This document shows, one piece after another, positions 1 to 6,364 of a DNA stretch of 27,861 nucleotides. The position numbers and the translations under genes are program-made. Position 1 is the first letter of the stretch. The number at the start of each line of letters is the position of its first letter. The notes below the pieces were generated by a model. That model saw nothing but the letters and a program-made list of their open reading frames with translations. It did no database searches and was not told the origin of the DNA. Origin of the DNA: 2-02-FULL-48-14 sp964356195 (GTDB lineage: Bacteria > Patescibacteriota > Gracilibacteria > UBA1369 > 2-02-FULL-48-14); contig CAYHGP010000015.1 of the NCBI GenBank assembly GCA_964356195.1, positions 1 through 27,861 on the forward strand, written 5' to 3'.

Positions 1-194
1 CCCAGAAGACTCTCCAACTTATTGAAAGCGGTGTCTCCTTCCGGCGCCGGAATATCGAGGTCAGTGGTTTCTGGAAGAGGCAGAAAACTGGCTTGCGACT
101 CGGGAACCAAAGCGAAGGCCGCTCCCGCGAGAGCCGCTAAAAGGAGACCTCCAAGGTTCAGTTTTTCCAGCTTTTTAAGCCAACTCTGTGCCAT
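1..194 (-). CDS. Secreted protein, N-terminal part only
   Basis: Seen: an open frame from ATG at 194 runs off the left edge, giving 64 codons without a stop. It begins MAQSWLKKLEKLNLGG, followed by a hydrophobic stretch (LLLAALAGAAFALV) and then a polar, Pro-rich segment. This is a signal peptide or N-terminal anchor with cleavage plausible near residues 28-36. The mature part seen so far (about 30 residues) contains no recognisable domain. A TATAAT box lies about 20 bp upstream. Inferred: an exported or membrane-anchored protein of unknown function; the missing 3' part decides which. Confidence 0.65.
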   Translation of the reverse strand, partial: MAQSWLKKLEKLNLGGLLLAALAGAAFALVPESQASFLPLPETTDLDIPAPEGDTAFNKLESLL

Positions 195-214
195 ACGCGT
201 TTTTAAATCTTATA

Positions 215-243
215 ATTATAGCAGAAAAGCGCCCTGATTGGAA
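215..243 (-). promoter_or_regulatory. Promoter for the partial secreted protein gene
   Basis: On the minus strand a perfect TATAAT (215-220) sits 17 bp downstream of a weak -35, TTCCAA (238-243). Transcription would start near 208 and give a leader of about 14 nt before the ATG at 194. The -10 is convincing, the -35 is not. Confidence 0.4.
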
Positions 244-271
244 GGGACTGGCCTTTTGGTCTTTCCTTAAG

Positions 272-1222
272 TTAGTTCCCTACTTTCGGAACCGGCGTGA
301 AATCTTCCAAGAAAATATTCGTCAAGCCATCCGACATCACCTCTTTTCGAGTGTTAAAACAAGCTGCTAAAGTCGTGTCCGGATCAAAGCTCTCAAGTAT
401 TCTGAATTGCCCCTCGTAGGTGCTATGCGTCAGGAACCTGTCTTGACCCTTAAGACCATCGTCAAGGACACCGTCACGCATCGTGTTAAATTCAACGCCG
501 TTAAGCACGCCATGCATATGTAACCAGGCGGCGGTTTTTGGCCTCAAGACAGAAACACCCTTTGGAAGGGTTGCTCGAAGCTCTTCAAGCCTATCCTTCA
601 CACTTTGCCCCTCGTGGACCGTGTCGCCATGCAGGCGGGGTTTCCCTTCAACGAAGCCGAATCTAGAGTTGAAACCTTCTTCTCCGAGGGAGTCTCTCGC
701 GTCCATGAATGCGAGTCTTTTCCTGACGTAATTCGATACAACGGGACCATATTCCCTGTCGAGTCCCCTTTCGAGATCGGATCTGGAGAGCCTATCCATG
801 ATTCTGGCTAAGAGAGTCTTTTCAGGTCCATGGGATTTCCTCGCTATCCCTGCCAAATAGGCTTCAAAATTGTACTCGGGGTCAATAACGAAAAGCGGTT
901 GCTCAAACCTACAAACTTCTTCGAGCTGAGCAATCGTAAAACTTCTAGCCACTGTCTCCACGGATCTTTCCAAATCGGGTATTCCCAGGCTGCCGAATTT
1001 GCCTTTTGGAAATCTAAATTCTTCGACGACCTTCAGTACATTTGCATGCTGAAGCCTTACAATATCCTGCACCACAGCAATATTCGGCTTTCGCGACTGT
1101 TCTTCAACTCTTTTTCTGAAGAAAATATTATCGTCCGCTCGAAGTTCGCCGCCTCTTCGAACTCTGCCGGCTGCTCCGAGGACTGCCCTACCCATGTCTG
1201 TTTCAGTTCGTCTTTCCTCCAT
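272..1222 (-). CDS. Hypothetical protein, 316 aa
   Basis: I do not recognise the family. The frame is open further upstream (to 1597), but that part lies antisense to the toxin gene. I start at the ATG at 1222 (MEERRTETDMGRA), which lies outside the toxin gene. A second ATG ten codons on is possible. No signal peptide or membrane segment is visible. The protein is soluble-looking and charged, with many Arg/Glu pairs. A middle segment (LFVIDPEYNFEAYLAGIARK) and a C-terminal part (HMHGVLNGVEFNTMRDGV) carry most of the aromatic and hydrophobic residues. The C-terminal His-X-His (LHMHG) could be a metal site, but nothing else supports an enzyme call. No Shine-Dalgarno motif is seen. The gene is divergent from the toxin-antitoxin operon and reads toward the secreted protein at 194. 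Confidence 0.6.
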   Translation of the reverse strand: MEERRTETDMGRAVLGAAGRVRRGGELRADDNIFFRKRVEEQSRKPNIAVVQDIVRLQHANVLKVVEEFRFPKGKFGSLGIPDLERSVETVARSFTIAQLEEVCRFEQPLFVIDPEYNFEAYLAGIARKSHGPEKTLLARIMDRLSRSDLERGLDREYGPVVSNYVRKRLAFMDARDSLGEEGFNSRFGFVEGKPRLHGDTVHEGQSVKDRLEELRATLPKGVSVLRPKTAAWLHMHGVLNGVEFNTMRDGVLDDGLKGQDRFLTHSTYEGQFRILESFDPDTTLAACFNTRKEVMSDGLTNIFLEDFTPVPKVGN

Positions 1223-1273
1223 CAAAATTTGTATTGAATAAGATGAAGTCTGATTTAAACAGATATTTCGAAT

Positions 1274-1305
1274 GCTGTCAATATTCCGGGGGGGGCATTG
1301 ACAGC
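1274..1305. promoter_or_regulatory. Palindromic operator of the toxin-antitoxin operon
   Basis: GCTGTCAAT (1274-1282) and ATTGACAGC (1297-1305) form a perfect 9-bp inverted repeat around a 14-bp spacer that contains a run of eight G. The right half overlaps the TTGACA -35 box of the downstream operon. Ribbon-helix-helix antitoxins usually repress their own operon by binding such palindromes, so an operator is the natural reading. A weak hairpin in a divergent leader is the alternative. Confidence 0.6.
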
Positions 1306-1326
1306 TTTGAGTACAAAAGGCATAAT
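1298..1326 (+). promoter_or_regulatory. Promoter of the toxin-antitoxin operon
   Basis: TTGACA (1298-1303), 17-bp spacer, CATAAT (1321-1326). The predicted transcript starts near 1333, about 16 nt before the toxin start codon, with no Shine-Dalgarno motif in between. The -35 box lies inside the right half of the inverted repeat, which would allow autorepression. Confidence 0.7.
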
Positions 1327-1348
1327 GTGTGTGCCTAATTAACATACA

Positions 1349-1615
1349 TTGAAGATTTTTGACTGGTCCGATGAAAAGAATGAATGGTTGCAGAAAAATC
1401 GCGGAATTGATTTTGAAGAAATAGTTTTTTACTTGGCGGAAGAGGGGCATCTGTTGGATGTCATTAGTAGCCCCAATCACCCCGGACAAATGATGTTTGT
1501 TCTTGAGATCAATTCCTACGTCTATATCGTTCCTTTCGTGGAAACCGACGATGAAGTCTTCCTTAAAACCATCTTTCCCAGCCGCAAGGCCACCCACTAT
1601 TACTTAAACCTTTAG
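1349..1615 (+). CDS. BrnT/DUF4258-like toxin
   Basis: An 88-aa protein, the usual size for small ribonuclease-fold toxins of the BrnT group. It starts MKIFDWSDEKNEWLQ. The motif GIDFEEIV follows, then a strand-rich core (FVLEINSYVYIVPFVE), and it ends with FLKTIFPSRKATHYY. The early 'W...KN...RGI.FEE' pattern and the final 'I.PSRKAT' are what I recognise. BrnT toxins are RelE-fold RNases that inhibit translation; activity here is inferred. The start codon is TTG (1349). It is chosen because MKIFDW is the family N-terminus and because it fits the promoter. The antitoxin gene follows after 2 nt, so toxin precedes antitoxin as in brnTA. Note the YIVPFVE core, which is closer to the DUF4258-annotated branch than to classical Brucella BrnT. 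Confidence 0.8.
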   Translation: MKIFDWSDEKNEWLQKNRGIDFEEIVFYLAEEGHLLDVISSPNHPGQMMFVLEINSYVYIVPFVETDDEVFLKTIFPSRKATHYYLNL

Positions 1616-1617
1616 TC

Positions 1618-1881
1618 ATGAAATACTACGATCAGTCCGAACAAGAGATGATAGAATCCTTTGAGGCCTCAGAAAAGTGGGTTTCTGCGAAAAAAAATAC
1701 CCTAGCTCAGTACAAGAACTTAGCAAAAGAAAACTTAAAGAAATCAGCTCGCATCAATATTAGGATCACTGTCAAAGACTTGAAAGATGTTAAAAAAATG
1801 GCAGCCATGGAGGGTCTTCCCTACCAAACTTTGGTTTCCAGCGTGATTCATAAGTATGTTAATCGGCGAGGCGATCTATAG
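1618..1881 (+). CDS. Ribbon-helix-helix (CopG/BrnA-like) antitoxin
   Basis: An 87-aa protein. The first ~45 residues are charged and helical (MKYYDQSEQEMIESFEASEK). They lead to ARINIRITVKDLKDVKKMAA, then LPYQTLVSSVIHKYVN, which is a ribbon-helix-helix DNA-binding fold: a beta strand with alternating polar residues (RINIRI) followed by two helices. The N-terminal region is expected to bind and neutralise the toxin encoded 2 nt upstream. The protein should bind the palindrome at 1274-1305 and repress the operon; that pairing is inferred from family behaviour. ATG at 1618 immediately follows the toxin stop. The stop is TAG at 1879-1881. Confidence 0.82.
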   Translation: MKYYDQSEQEMIESFEASEKWVSAKKNTLAQYKNLAKENLKKSARINIRITVKDLKDVKKMAAMEGLPYQTLVSSVIHKYVNRRGDL

Positions 1882-1897
1882 TGGTTGAGAATTCTCT

Positions 1898-1925
1898 TGT
1901 GTTTCTCTTCGGGTGCGCCTAGAAT
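1898..1925 (+). promoter_or_regulatory. Candidate secE-nusG promoter
   Basis: TTGTGT (1898-1903), 16-bp spacer, TAGAAT (1920-1925). It would start RNA near 1932 and give a leader of about 50 nt before secE. The antitoxin stop lies 16 bp upstream, so read-through from the toxin-antitoxin operon is the alternative. Confidence 0.35.
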
Positions 1926-1980
1926 ACTTGACGAAAGCCGAGAAGGCTCTTTCGAGCTGAGTCCACTAAACTACAACTCT

Positions 1981-2205
1981 ATGTCTGAAAAAACGTCTCG
2001 CAAGCAAAATCCGGTTGTCGCTTATGTTCAAAGCGCTCTTGAGGAATTTGGAAAAGTAACCTGGCCTACTAAAGAACAAGCCGCACTTCTTACTGGAATT
2101 GTGGTGGCTGTTTCTTTTGTGATGGCCGTTTTGATTGGCGCTCTCGACCTTGGTTTCGCTCAACTTTATCAACTCGCTCTCGATAAATTCACTTCTTCTC
2201 TTTAA
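1981..2205 (+). CDS. secE: Preprotein translocase subunit SecE
   Basis: A 74-aa protein matching the short, single-span bacterial SecE. It has a charged N-terminus (MSEKTSRKQNP), the conserved amphipathic motif EEFGKVTWPTKEQA (about residues 23-36), and one membrane segment (LLTGIVVAVSFVMAVLIGAL). SecE clamps the SecY channel in the plasma membrane. The frame is open upstream to 1885, but the ATG at 1981 gives the family N-terminus. nusG follows 20 nt downstream, the classic secE-nusG pair. No Shine-Dalgarno motif is visible. The tRNA-Trp that often precedes secE in other bacteria is absent. Confidence 0.95.
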   Translation: MSEKTSRKQNPVVAYVQSALEEFGKVTWPTKEQAALLTGIVVAVSFVMAVLIGALDLGFAQLYQLALDKFTSSL

Positions 2206-2225
2206 TTTTTGAACCTTCAGTTCCG

Positions 2226-2774
2226 ATGGCAAAACAGGCTCGCAACACAGGACGAAACTGGTATGTTATTCATACCTACAGCGGTTACGAAGATGCGGTT
2301 CGGGAGGCTTTGCTCCAACGTATTGAGTCCATGAATATGCAGGACAAGATTTTTGACGTGATTGTTCCGAAAGAAGTACAAATTGTGGTGAAGAAAGGAA
2401 AGCCAAAAACGGAAAAGAAGCGTCTTTTCCCGGGTTACGTGCTGGTGGACATGACGGTGGATGATGAATCCTGGTACGTGGTACGAAATACGCCCAACGT
2501 TACTGGATTCGTAGGATCCGGAACCATTCCGGTGCCCGTTTCTGCGGAAGAGTTTGGTGTAATTCAACGCTACCTTGAAGACGACAATGCTCCGAAGTTC
2601 AAAATCACGCTTTCTTTACGAGACCTTGTTATGGTTCTCGATGGACCTTTCGCGGGTTACGAAGGAGTGGTTCACGAAATTGACGAGGAAAAAGGAAAAG
2701 TGAAGGTCATGATTTCCATCTTCGGACGTGAAACTCCTGTGGAATTGGATTTTGACCAGGTGAAGAAAAAATAG
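2226..2774 (+). CDS. nusG: Transcription antitermination factor NusG
   Basis: 182 aa, the normal length for two-domain NusG. The N-terminal NGN domain begins with NWYVIHTYSGYED and includes the RNA polymerase-binding stretch KKRLFPGYVLVDM (around residues 66-78). A short linker leads to the KOW domain (from about residue 127), with DLVMVLDGPFAGYEG and GRETPVELDFDQV. It binds RNA polymerase to suppress pausing and links it to Rho or the ribosome. It is the second gene of secE-nusG. The membrane-anchored unknown gene follows after 12 nt, so the transcript probably continues into it. Confidence 0.97.
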   Translation: MAKQARNTGRNWYVIHTYSGYEDAVREALLQRIESMNMQDKIFDVIVPKEVQIVVKKGKPKTEKKRLFPGYVLVDMTVDDESWYVVRNTPNVTGFVGSGTIPVPVSAEEFGVIQRYLEDDNAPKFKITLSLRDLVMVLDGPFAGYEGVVHEIDEEKGKVKVMISIFGRETPVELDFDQVKKK

Positions 2775-2786
2775 TACCTTTGGGTC

Positions 2787-3470
2787 ATGCAGAAATTCAC
2801 CGTTTTTTCCATCTTGCTTTCCCTTATGGTTCTCCTCGGAATTGGAGACATTGTTTATCATAACTATTTAAAGGGGGACGCTGCTGCTGAGGAAGATCTT
2901 TTGCCCGTGGAGGACACCGTCCCTGTAGAAGAACCTTCGACTGAAACTACTCCTTCTACCACCCCTTCCACAACGCCCTCGACGAGACCGGAGGAAAGCT
3001 CCGTGAGCCTTTCCGAAGACACCCCTGCTGTTTTGACTCCTTTGGTGGGCCTCACTACTTTCACGGAAGCGGGATTTTTGAACCCGGTTCTTAAGGACAC
3101 CAGCTATTCCGGCTTGGTTTTTCAATTTATTTCTTTCTCCGACCAAACCGAAGCCACTGTTTATCAATCCAATCTTTTCGACGGAGAACAATACATCGGC
3201 TCCATTTATGAAATCCGCTACCCCACGGAAACCGGCAGCTTTCAAGGATATTTGGCGCTTCGTGAGCGGGCCATGGGCCTCACGGACCTGGGTGAAATCA
3301 ACGAAGTGAGCAACTATGGCGATGCCGCGTTTTACTTCAATCATAAGACAAAAATCAAGACGGTTCACTTGGTGCTTCGCTCAGGATCCAGCCTTTATGC
3401 CTTCGAATATGCTCAAAGTTATCATGAGAAGATGAAGAAAGTGTTTGACATCGTGAGTTCCCCTCTGTAG
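2787..3470 (+). CDS. Membrane-anchored protein with Thr/Pro-rich stalk
   Basis: 227 aa, family not recognised. Residues 1-25 form a signal anchor (FSILLSLMVLLGIGDIVYH). They are followed by an acidic and then Thr/Ser/Pro-rich linker containing the short tandem unit TPST, and then a mixed alpha/beta domain from about residue 85 to the end (GFLNPVLKDTSYSGLVFQF ... KMKKVFDIVSS). The likely topology is one N-terminal span with the C-terminal domain outside the membrane. Lengths and layout resemble other short 'anchor - linker - domain' proteins in this window (13659, 4685). It sits between nusG and rplK, where most bacteria have nothing, and its 3' end carries the promoter for rplK. Confidence 0.8.
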   Translation: MQKFTVFSILLSLMVLLGIGDIVYHNYLKGDAAAEEDLLPVEDTVPVEEPSTETTPSTTPSTTPSTRPEESSVSLSEDTPAVLTPLVGLTTFTEAGFLNPVLKDTSYSGLVFQFISFSDQTEATVYQSNLFDGEQYIGSIYEIRYPTETGSFQGYLALRERAMGLTDLGEINEVSNYGDAAFYFNHKTKIKTVHLVLRSGSSLYAFEYAQSYHEKMKKVFDIVSSPL

Positions 3471-3473
3471 AAT
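3445..3473 (+). promoter_or_regulatory. rplK-rplA promoter
   Basis: A perfect TTGACA (3445-3450), 17-bp spacer, TAGAAT (3468-3473). It lies inside the last codons of the preceding gene and overlaps its stop. The predicted start is near 3480, 14 nt before rplK. This is among the strongest promoters in the window and fits ribosomal protein genes. Confidence 0.75.
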
Positions 3474-3493
3474 CCGCTCGCTTTAACGCATTT

Positions 3494-3922
3494 ATGGCAG
3501 GAAAGAAAATCAAAACTATCGTCAAATTGCAGATCAACGCCGGAAAGGCGAATCCTGCACCTCCAGTAGGGACCGCTCTAGGTCCGCACGGAGTGAACTT
3601 GCAAGATTTTTGTGCGAAGTTCAACGAAGCGACTCGAGCTTTGGGAGATACTGTGATCCCTTGTGTGATCACAATCTACGAAGATCGAACGCTGAGCTTC
3701 ATCACTAAACAGCCTCCTGCAGCAATTTTGATTAAGAAGGCCATCAACGTGGAGAAAGGTTCCGCTGTTCCTCAAAAGGACAAGGTGGGAGTCATCACAC
3801 GGGCTCAACTCGAAGAAATCGCTAAAATCAAGATGGAAGACCTCAATGCAAACGATATCGAAGCCGCTATGAAGATTATGGCGGGAACCGCACGCAGTAT
3901 GGGCGTGACCGTTCAATGGTAA
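3494..3922 (+). CDS. rplK: 50S ribosomal protein L11
   Basis: 142 aa, the normal size for L11. The N-terminal domain carries KLQINAGKANPAPPVGTALG (the Pro-rich segment near the thiostrepton and 23S rRNA site) and the GVNLQDFCAKFNEAT motif. The C-terminal RNA-binding domain ends with a conserved helix (AMKIMAGTARSMGVTV). L11 forms the GTPase-associated centre with 23S rRNA. It is followed by rplA after 72 nt, the standard L11-L1 order. It is driven by its own TTGACA/TAGAAT promoter. Confidence 0.98.
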   Translation: MAGKKIKTIVKLQINAGKANPAPPVGTALGPHGVNLQDFCAKFNEATRALGDTVIPCVITIYEDRTLSFITKQPPAAILIKKAINVEKGSAVPQKDKVGVITRAQLEEIAKIKMEDLNANDIEAAMKIMAGTARSMGVTVQW

Positions 3923-3954
3923 GGACTCACAAAATGTATATTTTATAGAGGGAG

Positions 3955-3969
3955 GACCGCTTCGCGGTC
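3955..3969. promoter_or_regulatory. Hairpin in the rplK-rplA spacer
   Basis: GACCGC (3955-3960) and GCGGTC (3964-3969) form a perfect 6-bp stem with a TTC loop. It lies 26 nt before the rplA start, in the middle of the 72-nt spacer. No T-run follows, so it is not a terminator. L1 is known in other organisms to repress its own mRNA by binding a structure that mimics its rRNA site. A translational control or mRNA-processing role is possible but unproven. Confidence 0.4.
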
Positions 3970-3994
3970 TGTTGACCTCATAACCCCAATGTAT

Positions 3995-4693
3995 ATGGCA
4001 CACGGAAAAAAGTATCGCGCAGCTCTTGAGAAGCTGGAACTTGGTAAACTTTACTCTTTGGAGGAAGCGGCCAAGCTTGTTAAGGAAACCAGCACCACTA
4101 AGTTTGATGGTTCTGTTGAAATTCACATCAATCTTGGAATTGACACCACTTTGGCGGATCAAATGATTCGTTCTACGGTGAGCCTCCCCCATGGAATCGG
4201 AAAAAAGGTTCGTGTGGTTGCTTTCGTGTCTGAAGATAAAGTGAAAGAAGCGAAGGATGCCGGAGCTATTGAAGCCGGAGGTGAAGAACTCATCGAAAAG
4301 ATTGAAAAAGGATGGCTCGATTTCGACACGGCTGTTGCTACACCTGACATGATGAAGAACCTCTCAAAGGTTGCTCGTCAACTCGGTCAGGCCGGTCTTA
4401 TGCCTAACCCTAAATCGGGCACGGTTACTTTGGACATCGGTTCCACGGTGGCTCAAGTGATGAAAGGACAGGTTGAATTCCGCAACGACAAACTCGGAAA
4501 TCTTCACAACCTTGTGGGAAAAGTTTCCTTCGACACCAAGCAGCTCGAGGACAATATTGGAGCTTACCTCAAAGCGGTGAACGAAAAACGACCTCAGTCC
4601 ATCAAAGGAACCTTCATGAACAGCATTACTGTGTGTTCCGCTATGGGACCTGCTATTAAGCTGAACGTGAGCGAGACTTTGGGCTCACTCTAG
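3995..4693 (+). CDS. rplA: 50S ribosomal protein L1
   Basis: 232 aa, normal for L1. It contains the two-domain hallmarks: MAHGKKYRAALEKL at the start, EIHINLGIDTT, RVVAFVSEDKVKEAKDAGA in the inserted domain, LMPNPKSGTVT, and VEFRNDKLGNLHNLVGKVSF near the C-terminal half. The ATG at 3989 would add only two residues (Met-Tyr); I prefer 3995 because MAHGKKY is the family N-terminus. L1 forms the mobile L1 stalk at the E site. rplJ and rplL, which normally follow, do not. The gene's last 9 nt overlap the tail of the convergent gene at 4685. Confidence 0.97.
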   Translation: MAHGKKYRAALEKLELGKLYSLEEAAKLVKETSTTKFDGSVEIHINLGIDTTLADQMIRSTVSLPHGIGKKVRVVAFVSEDKVKEAKDAGAIEAGGEELIEKIEKGWLDFDTAVATPDMMKNLSKVARQLGQAGLMPNPKSGTVTLDIGSTVAQVMKGQVEFRNDKLGNLHNLVGKVSFDTKQLEDNIGAYLKAVNEKRPQSIKGTFMNSITVCSAMGPAIKLNVSETLGSL

Positions 4694-5221
4694 AGTTTCA
4701 CTGTAGAGATCATCAATGGCCAGTAGGGTCATGTTTGATAACTCTTCTTGGTCGTTCGCCAAAATTTCCCTGTGAGCTTCCAAGGGCCTGCCTTTTTCTT
4801 CTTGGTCGTAGTGGCCCAAACGGTAGACCATCACGTGGTAAGGAGAAGGCTCAATTAAAGTGCTTGCACTTACGCTAGCAAGAACCGTTGAGTATTGATA
4901 GTGGCCCTCATAACAATTCAAGCGAGCATAATCCGGGTTTCTTGGATCGGTACTTAAAACACAGGCATCGCCATAAACGACCTGTAAATCTTCTTCCAAT
5001 TCAGTGGCTACGTCCCAAAAATCAGCCTCCATTTCTTCTTGAAGGGCCTCTTTAACGAGGATGCCTAAGATTTTTTCTTTCCTTTCTTTCTGTCCTGCCT
5101 CCAAAATTGGACTTTGCTGAACAGACTGTGCTTTGTTTTCAGGAGTATTCGTACACTGCCGTAACGCCACCGGCAGACCTAGGGCCAATCCGAGAGTTGT
5201 TAGTAAAGCAGCACGTTTCAT
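4685..5221 (-). CDS. Secreted hypothetical protein, 178 aa
   Basis: Family not recognised. The N-terminus MKRAALLTTLGLALGLPVALRQC is a signal peptide. The Cys at about residue 23 is preceded by LRQ, which is not a canonical lipobox, so a lipoprotein is uncertain. The mature part has an acidic helical segment (EEMEADFWDVATELEEDLQ) and then a Tyr-rich middle (YEGHYQYSTVL). The two remaining Cys (CVLSTD, LNCYEG) could form a disulfide. A very good promoter lies directly upstream, leaving only 7 nt between the -10 box and the ATG, so the mRNA is probably leaderless. The 3' end overlaps the end of rplA by 9 nt, tail to tail. Confidence 0.8.
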   Translation of the reverse strand: MKRAALLTTLGLALGLPVALRQCTNTPENKAQSVQQSPILEAGQKERKEKILGILVKEALQEEMEADFWDVATELEEDLQVVYGDACVLSTDPRNPDYARLNCYEGHYQYSTVLASVSASTLIEPSPYHVMVYRLGHYDQEEKGRPLEAHREILANDQEELSNMTLLAIDDLYSETLE

Positions 5222-5228
5222 GGCTTAT

Positions 5229-5256
5229 ATCATACTTTTTTTTGTGTTTTTGTCAA
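5229..5256 (-). promoter_or_regulatory. Promoter giving a probably leaderless mRNA
   Basis: On the minus strand a perfect TTGACA (5251-5256), 16-bp A-rich spacer, TATGAT (5229-5234). Only 7 nt separate the -10 box from the ATG at 5221, so the expected start of RNA coincides with the start codon. Confidence 0.7.
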
Positions 5257-5300
5257 CGCAAGCGGCTGCCGTGTTTGCGAGGAAGCGTTATAGTTAAGCT

Positions 5301-5738
5301 ATGAGCGTTCGCATTCAAAGAATCGATAAAAGTCTTCCCCTTCCTGTTTATGAAACGGCCGGCAGTGTGGGTTTTGATATTTTGGCGCGGGTAAAGGTGA
5401 CCGTGGAGGCGGAAAAGATTGAGCTTATTCCGTCGAACATCATTGTGGAAGTTCCCAAGGGTTATATGCTCGTGGTGGCTTCGCGCAGCAGCACGCCGCG
5501 AAAAAAAGGCCTTACTCAACCTCATGGTTTTGGAATTATTGATCACGATTACTGCGGACCTCAGGATGAAGTAAAAATCCAAGTGTATAACTTTTCCGGT
5601 CATGCCGTGACCATTGAACGCGGTGAAAAAATCGCCCAAGGCGTGTTTGTGCGAGTGGACAAGTTCGACTGGCAAGAAGTGGACAGCATTCGCGAGGACA
5701 GTCGAGGTGGGTTTGGGAGTACGGATTGTATAAAATAA
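5301..5738 (+). CDS. dut: dUTP diphosphatase (dUTPase)
   Basis: 145 aa, normal for trimeric dUTPase. All five family motifs can be seen: AGSVGFDILA (1), ASRSSTPRKKG (2), GFGIIDHDYCG (3, with the catalytic Asp region), ERGEKIAQGV (4) and SRGGFGSTD (5, the flexible C-terminal arm). It hydrolyses dUTP to dUMP and PPi, keeping uracil out of DNA and supplying dUMP. Motif 2 reads SRSST rather than the usual SRSG/SRSS. The tmk-like gene follows after 4 nt. A TATAGT hexamer (5289-5294) ends 6 nt before the ATG and could be a -10 box, but no matching -35 is present. Confidence 0.95.
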   Translation: MSVRIQRIDKSLPLPVYETAGSVGFDILARVKVTVEAEKIELIPSNIIVEVPKGYMLVVASRSSTPRKKGLTQPHGFGIIDHDYCGPQDEVKIQVYNFSGHAVTIERGEKIAQGVFVRVDKFDWQEVDSIREDSRGGFGSTDCIK

Positions 5739-5742
5739 ATCT

Positions 5743-6339
5743 ATGCTCATCACTCTTTACGGAATCAATAACATCGGGAAAAGCACCCAGGCGCTGAGGC
5801 TGGTGGAAAAGCTGAAGGCGGAGGGGTACGACGCGGCTTATGTGAAATATCCGGTGTATGACGTGGTGCCGACGGGTGTGTATTTGAATGGTTTCTTGAG
5901 GAGTGGCGAGGCTCAAAATATCAGCGAAGAGGAACTTCAAACATGGTTCACGCTGAATCGGTTTCAGTTTGAGCCCACCCTGAAAGAGTGGCTGGCGGAA
6001 GGTAAAATTGTAGTAGCGGAGGATTACACGGGGACCGGAATTGCGTGGGGAACCGTAAAAGGAGCAAAAACAGAATGGTTGGAACAGCTCAACGCGCCGC
6101 TTCAAAAAGAAGATTTGGCGATTTTACTCGATGGAGAACGATTTATTAAGGCCACCGAGGAAGGGCATCTTCACGAAACGAACGATGATTTTATGAAACG
6201 TTCTCGCCAGATTCATTTGGAACTCGGAGAAAAATACGGATGGGTGAAAGTGCCTGTGCAGCCCAGCAAAGATGATACCGAAAATGAGGTTTGGGCTGTG
6301 GTGAAGAATGCCTTGAATAGTGCGTGGCAAACCCGTTAG
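5743..6339 (+). CDS. tmk: Thymidylate kinase-like protein
   Basis: 198 aa, typical for dTMP kinases. The P-loop is GINNIGKST (residues 7-15), followed by QALRLVEKLKAEGYDAAYVKYPVYD, where the 'K-P-Y' part corresponds to the substrate-binding FPRY region of Tmk. VVAEDYTGTGIAWG takes the place of the DRY...S..AYQG motif. The lid and C-terminal region are helical and charged. It would phosphorylate dTMP to dTDP. Both key motifs deviate from E. coli Tmk (Asp-Gly-Ser replaced by Asn-Asn-Ile in the P-loop), so substrate choice is inferred from fold and from its place directly after dut. Confidence 0.8.
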   Translation: MLITLYGINNIGKSTQALRLVEKLKAEGYDAAYVKYPVYDVVPTGVYLNGFLRSGEAQNISEEELQTWFTLNRFQFEPTLKEWLAEGKIVVAEDYTGTGIAWGTVKGAKTEWLEQLNAPLQKEDLAILLDGERFIKATEEGHLHETNDDFMKRSRQIHLELGEKYGWVKVPVQPSKDDTENEVWAVVKNALNSAWQTR

Positions 6340-6342
6340 AAT
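6313..6342 (+). promoter_or_regulatory. Candidate internal promoter for folD-purF-purD
   Basis: TTGAAT (6313-6318), 18-bp spacer, TAGAAT (6337-6342), overlapping the end of the tmk-like gene. RNA would begin near 6349. That favours the folD start at 6365 over the in-frame ATG at 6341, which lies inside the -10 box. Confidence 0.4.
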
Positions 6343-6364
6343 GGTGTCTCCCTATTCCCCGTTC

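Noticed and set aside
1281..1300. Run of eight G as a slippage or G-quadruplex signal
   Set aside because: A single G tract cannot form a quadruplex alone; it is better explained as spacer of the operator.
1223..1597. Upstream extension of the 316-aa protein (125 more codons open on the minus strand)
   Set aside because: It lies antisense to the toxin gene and its promoter, its residues lack protein-like character, and a start at 1222 clears both.
2941..2985. Short tandem repeat coding TPST in the anchored protein
   Set aside because: Only about three units of a low-complexity linker; not a minisatellite or mobile repeat.
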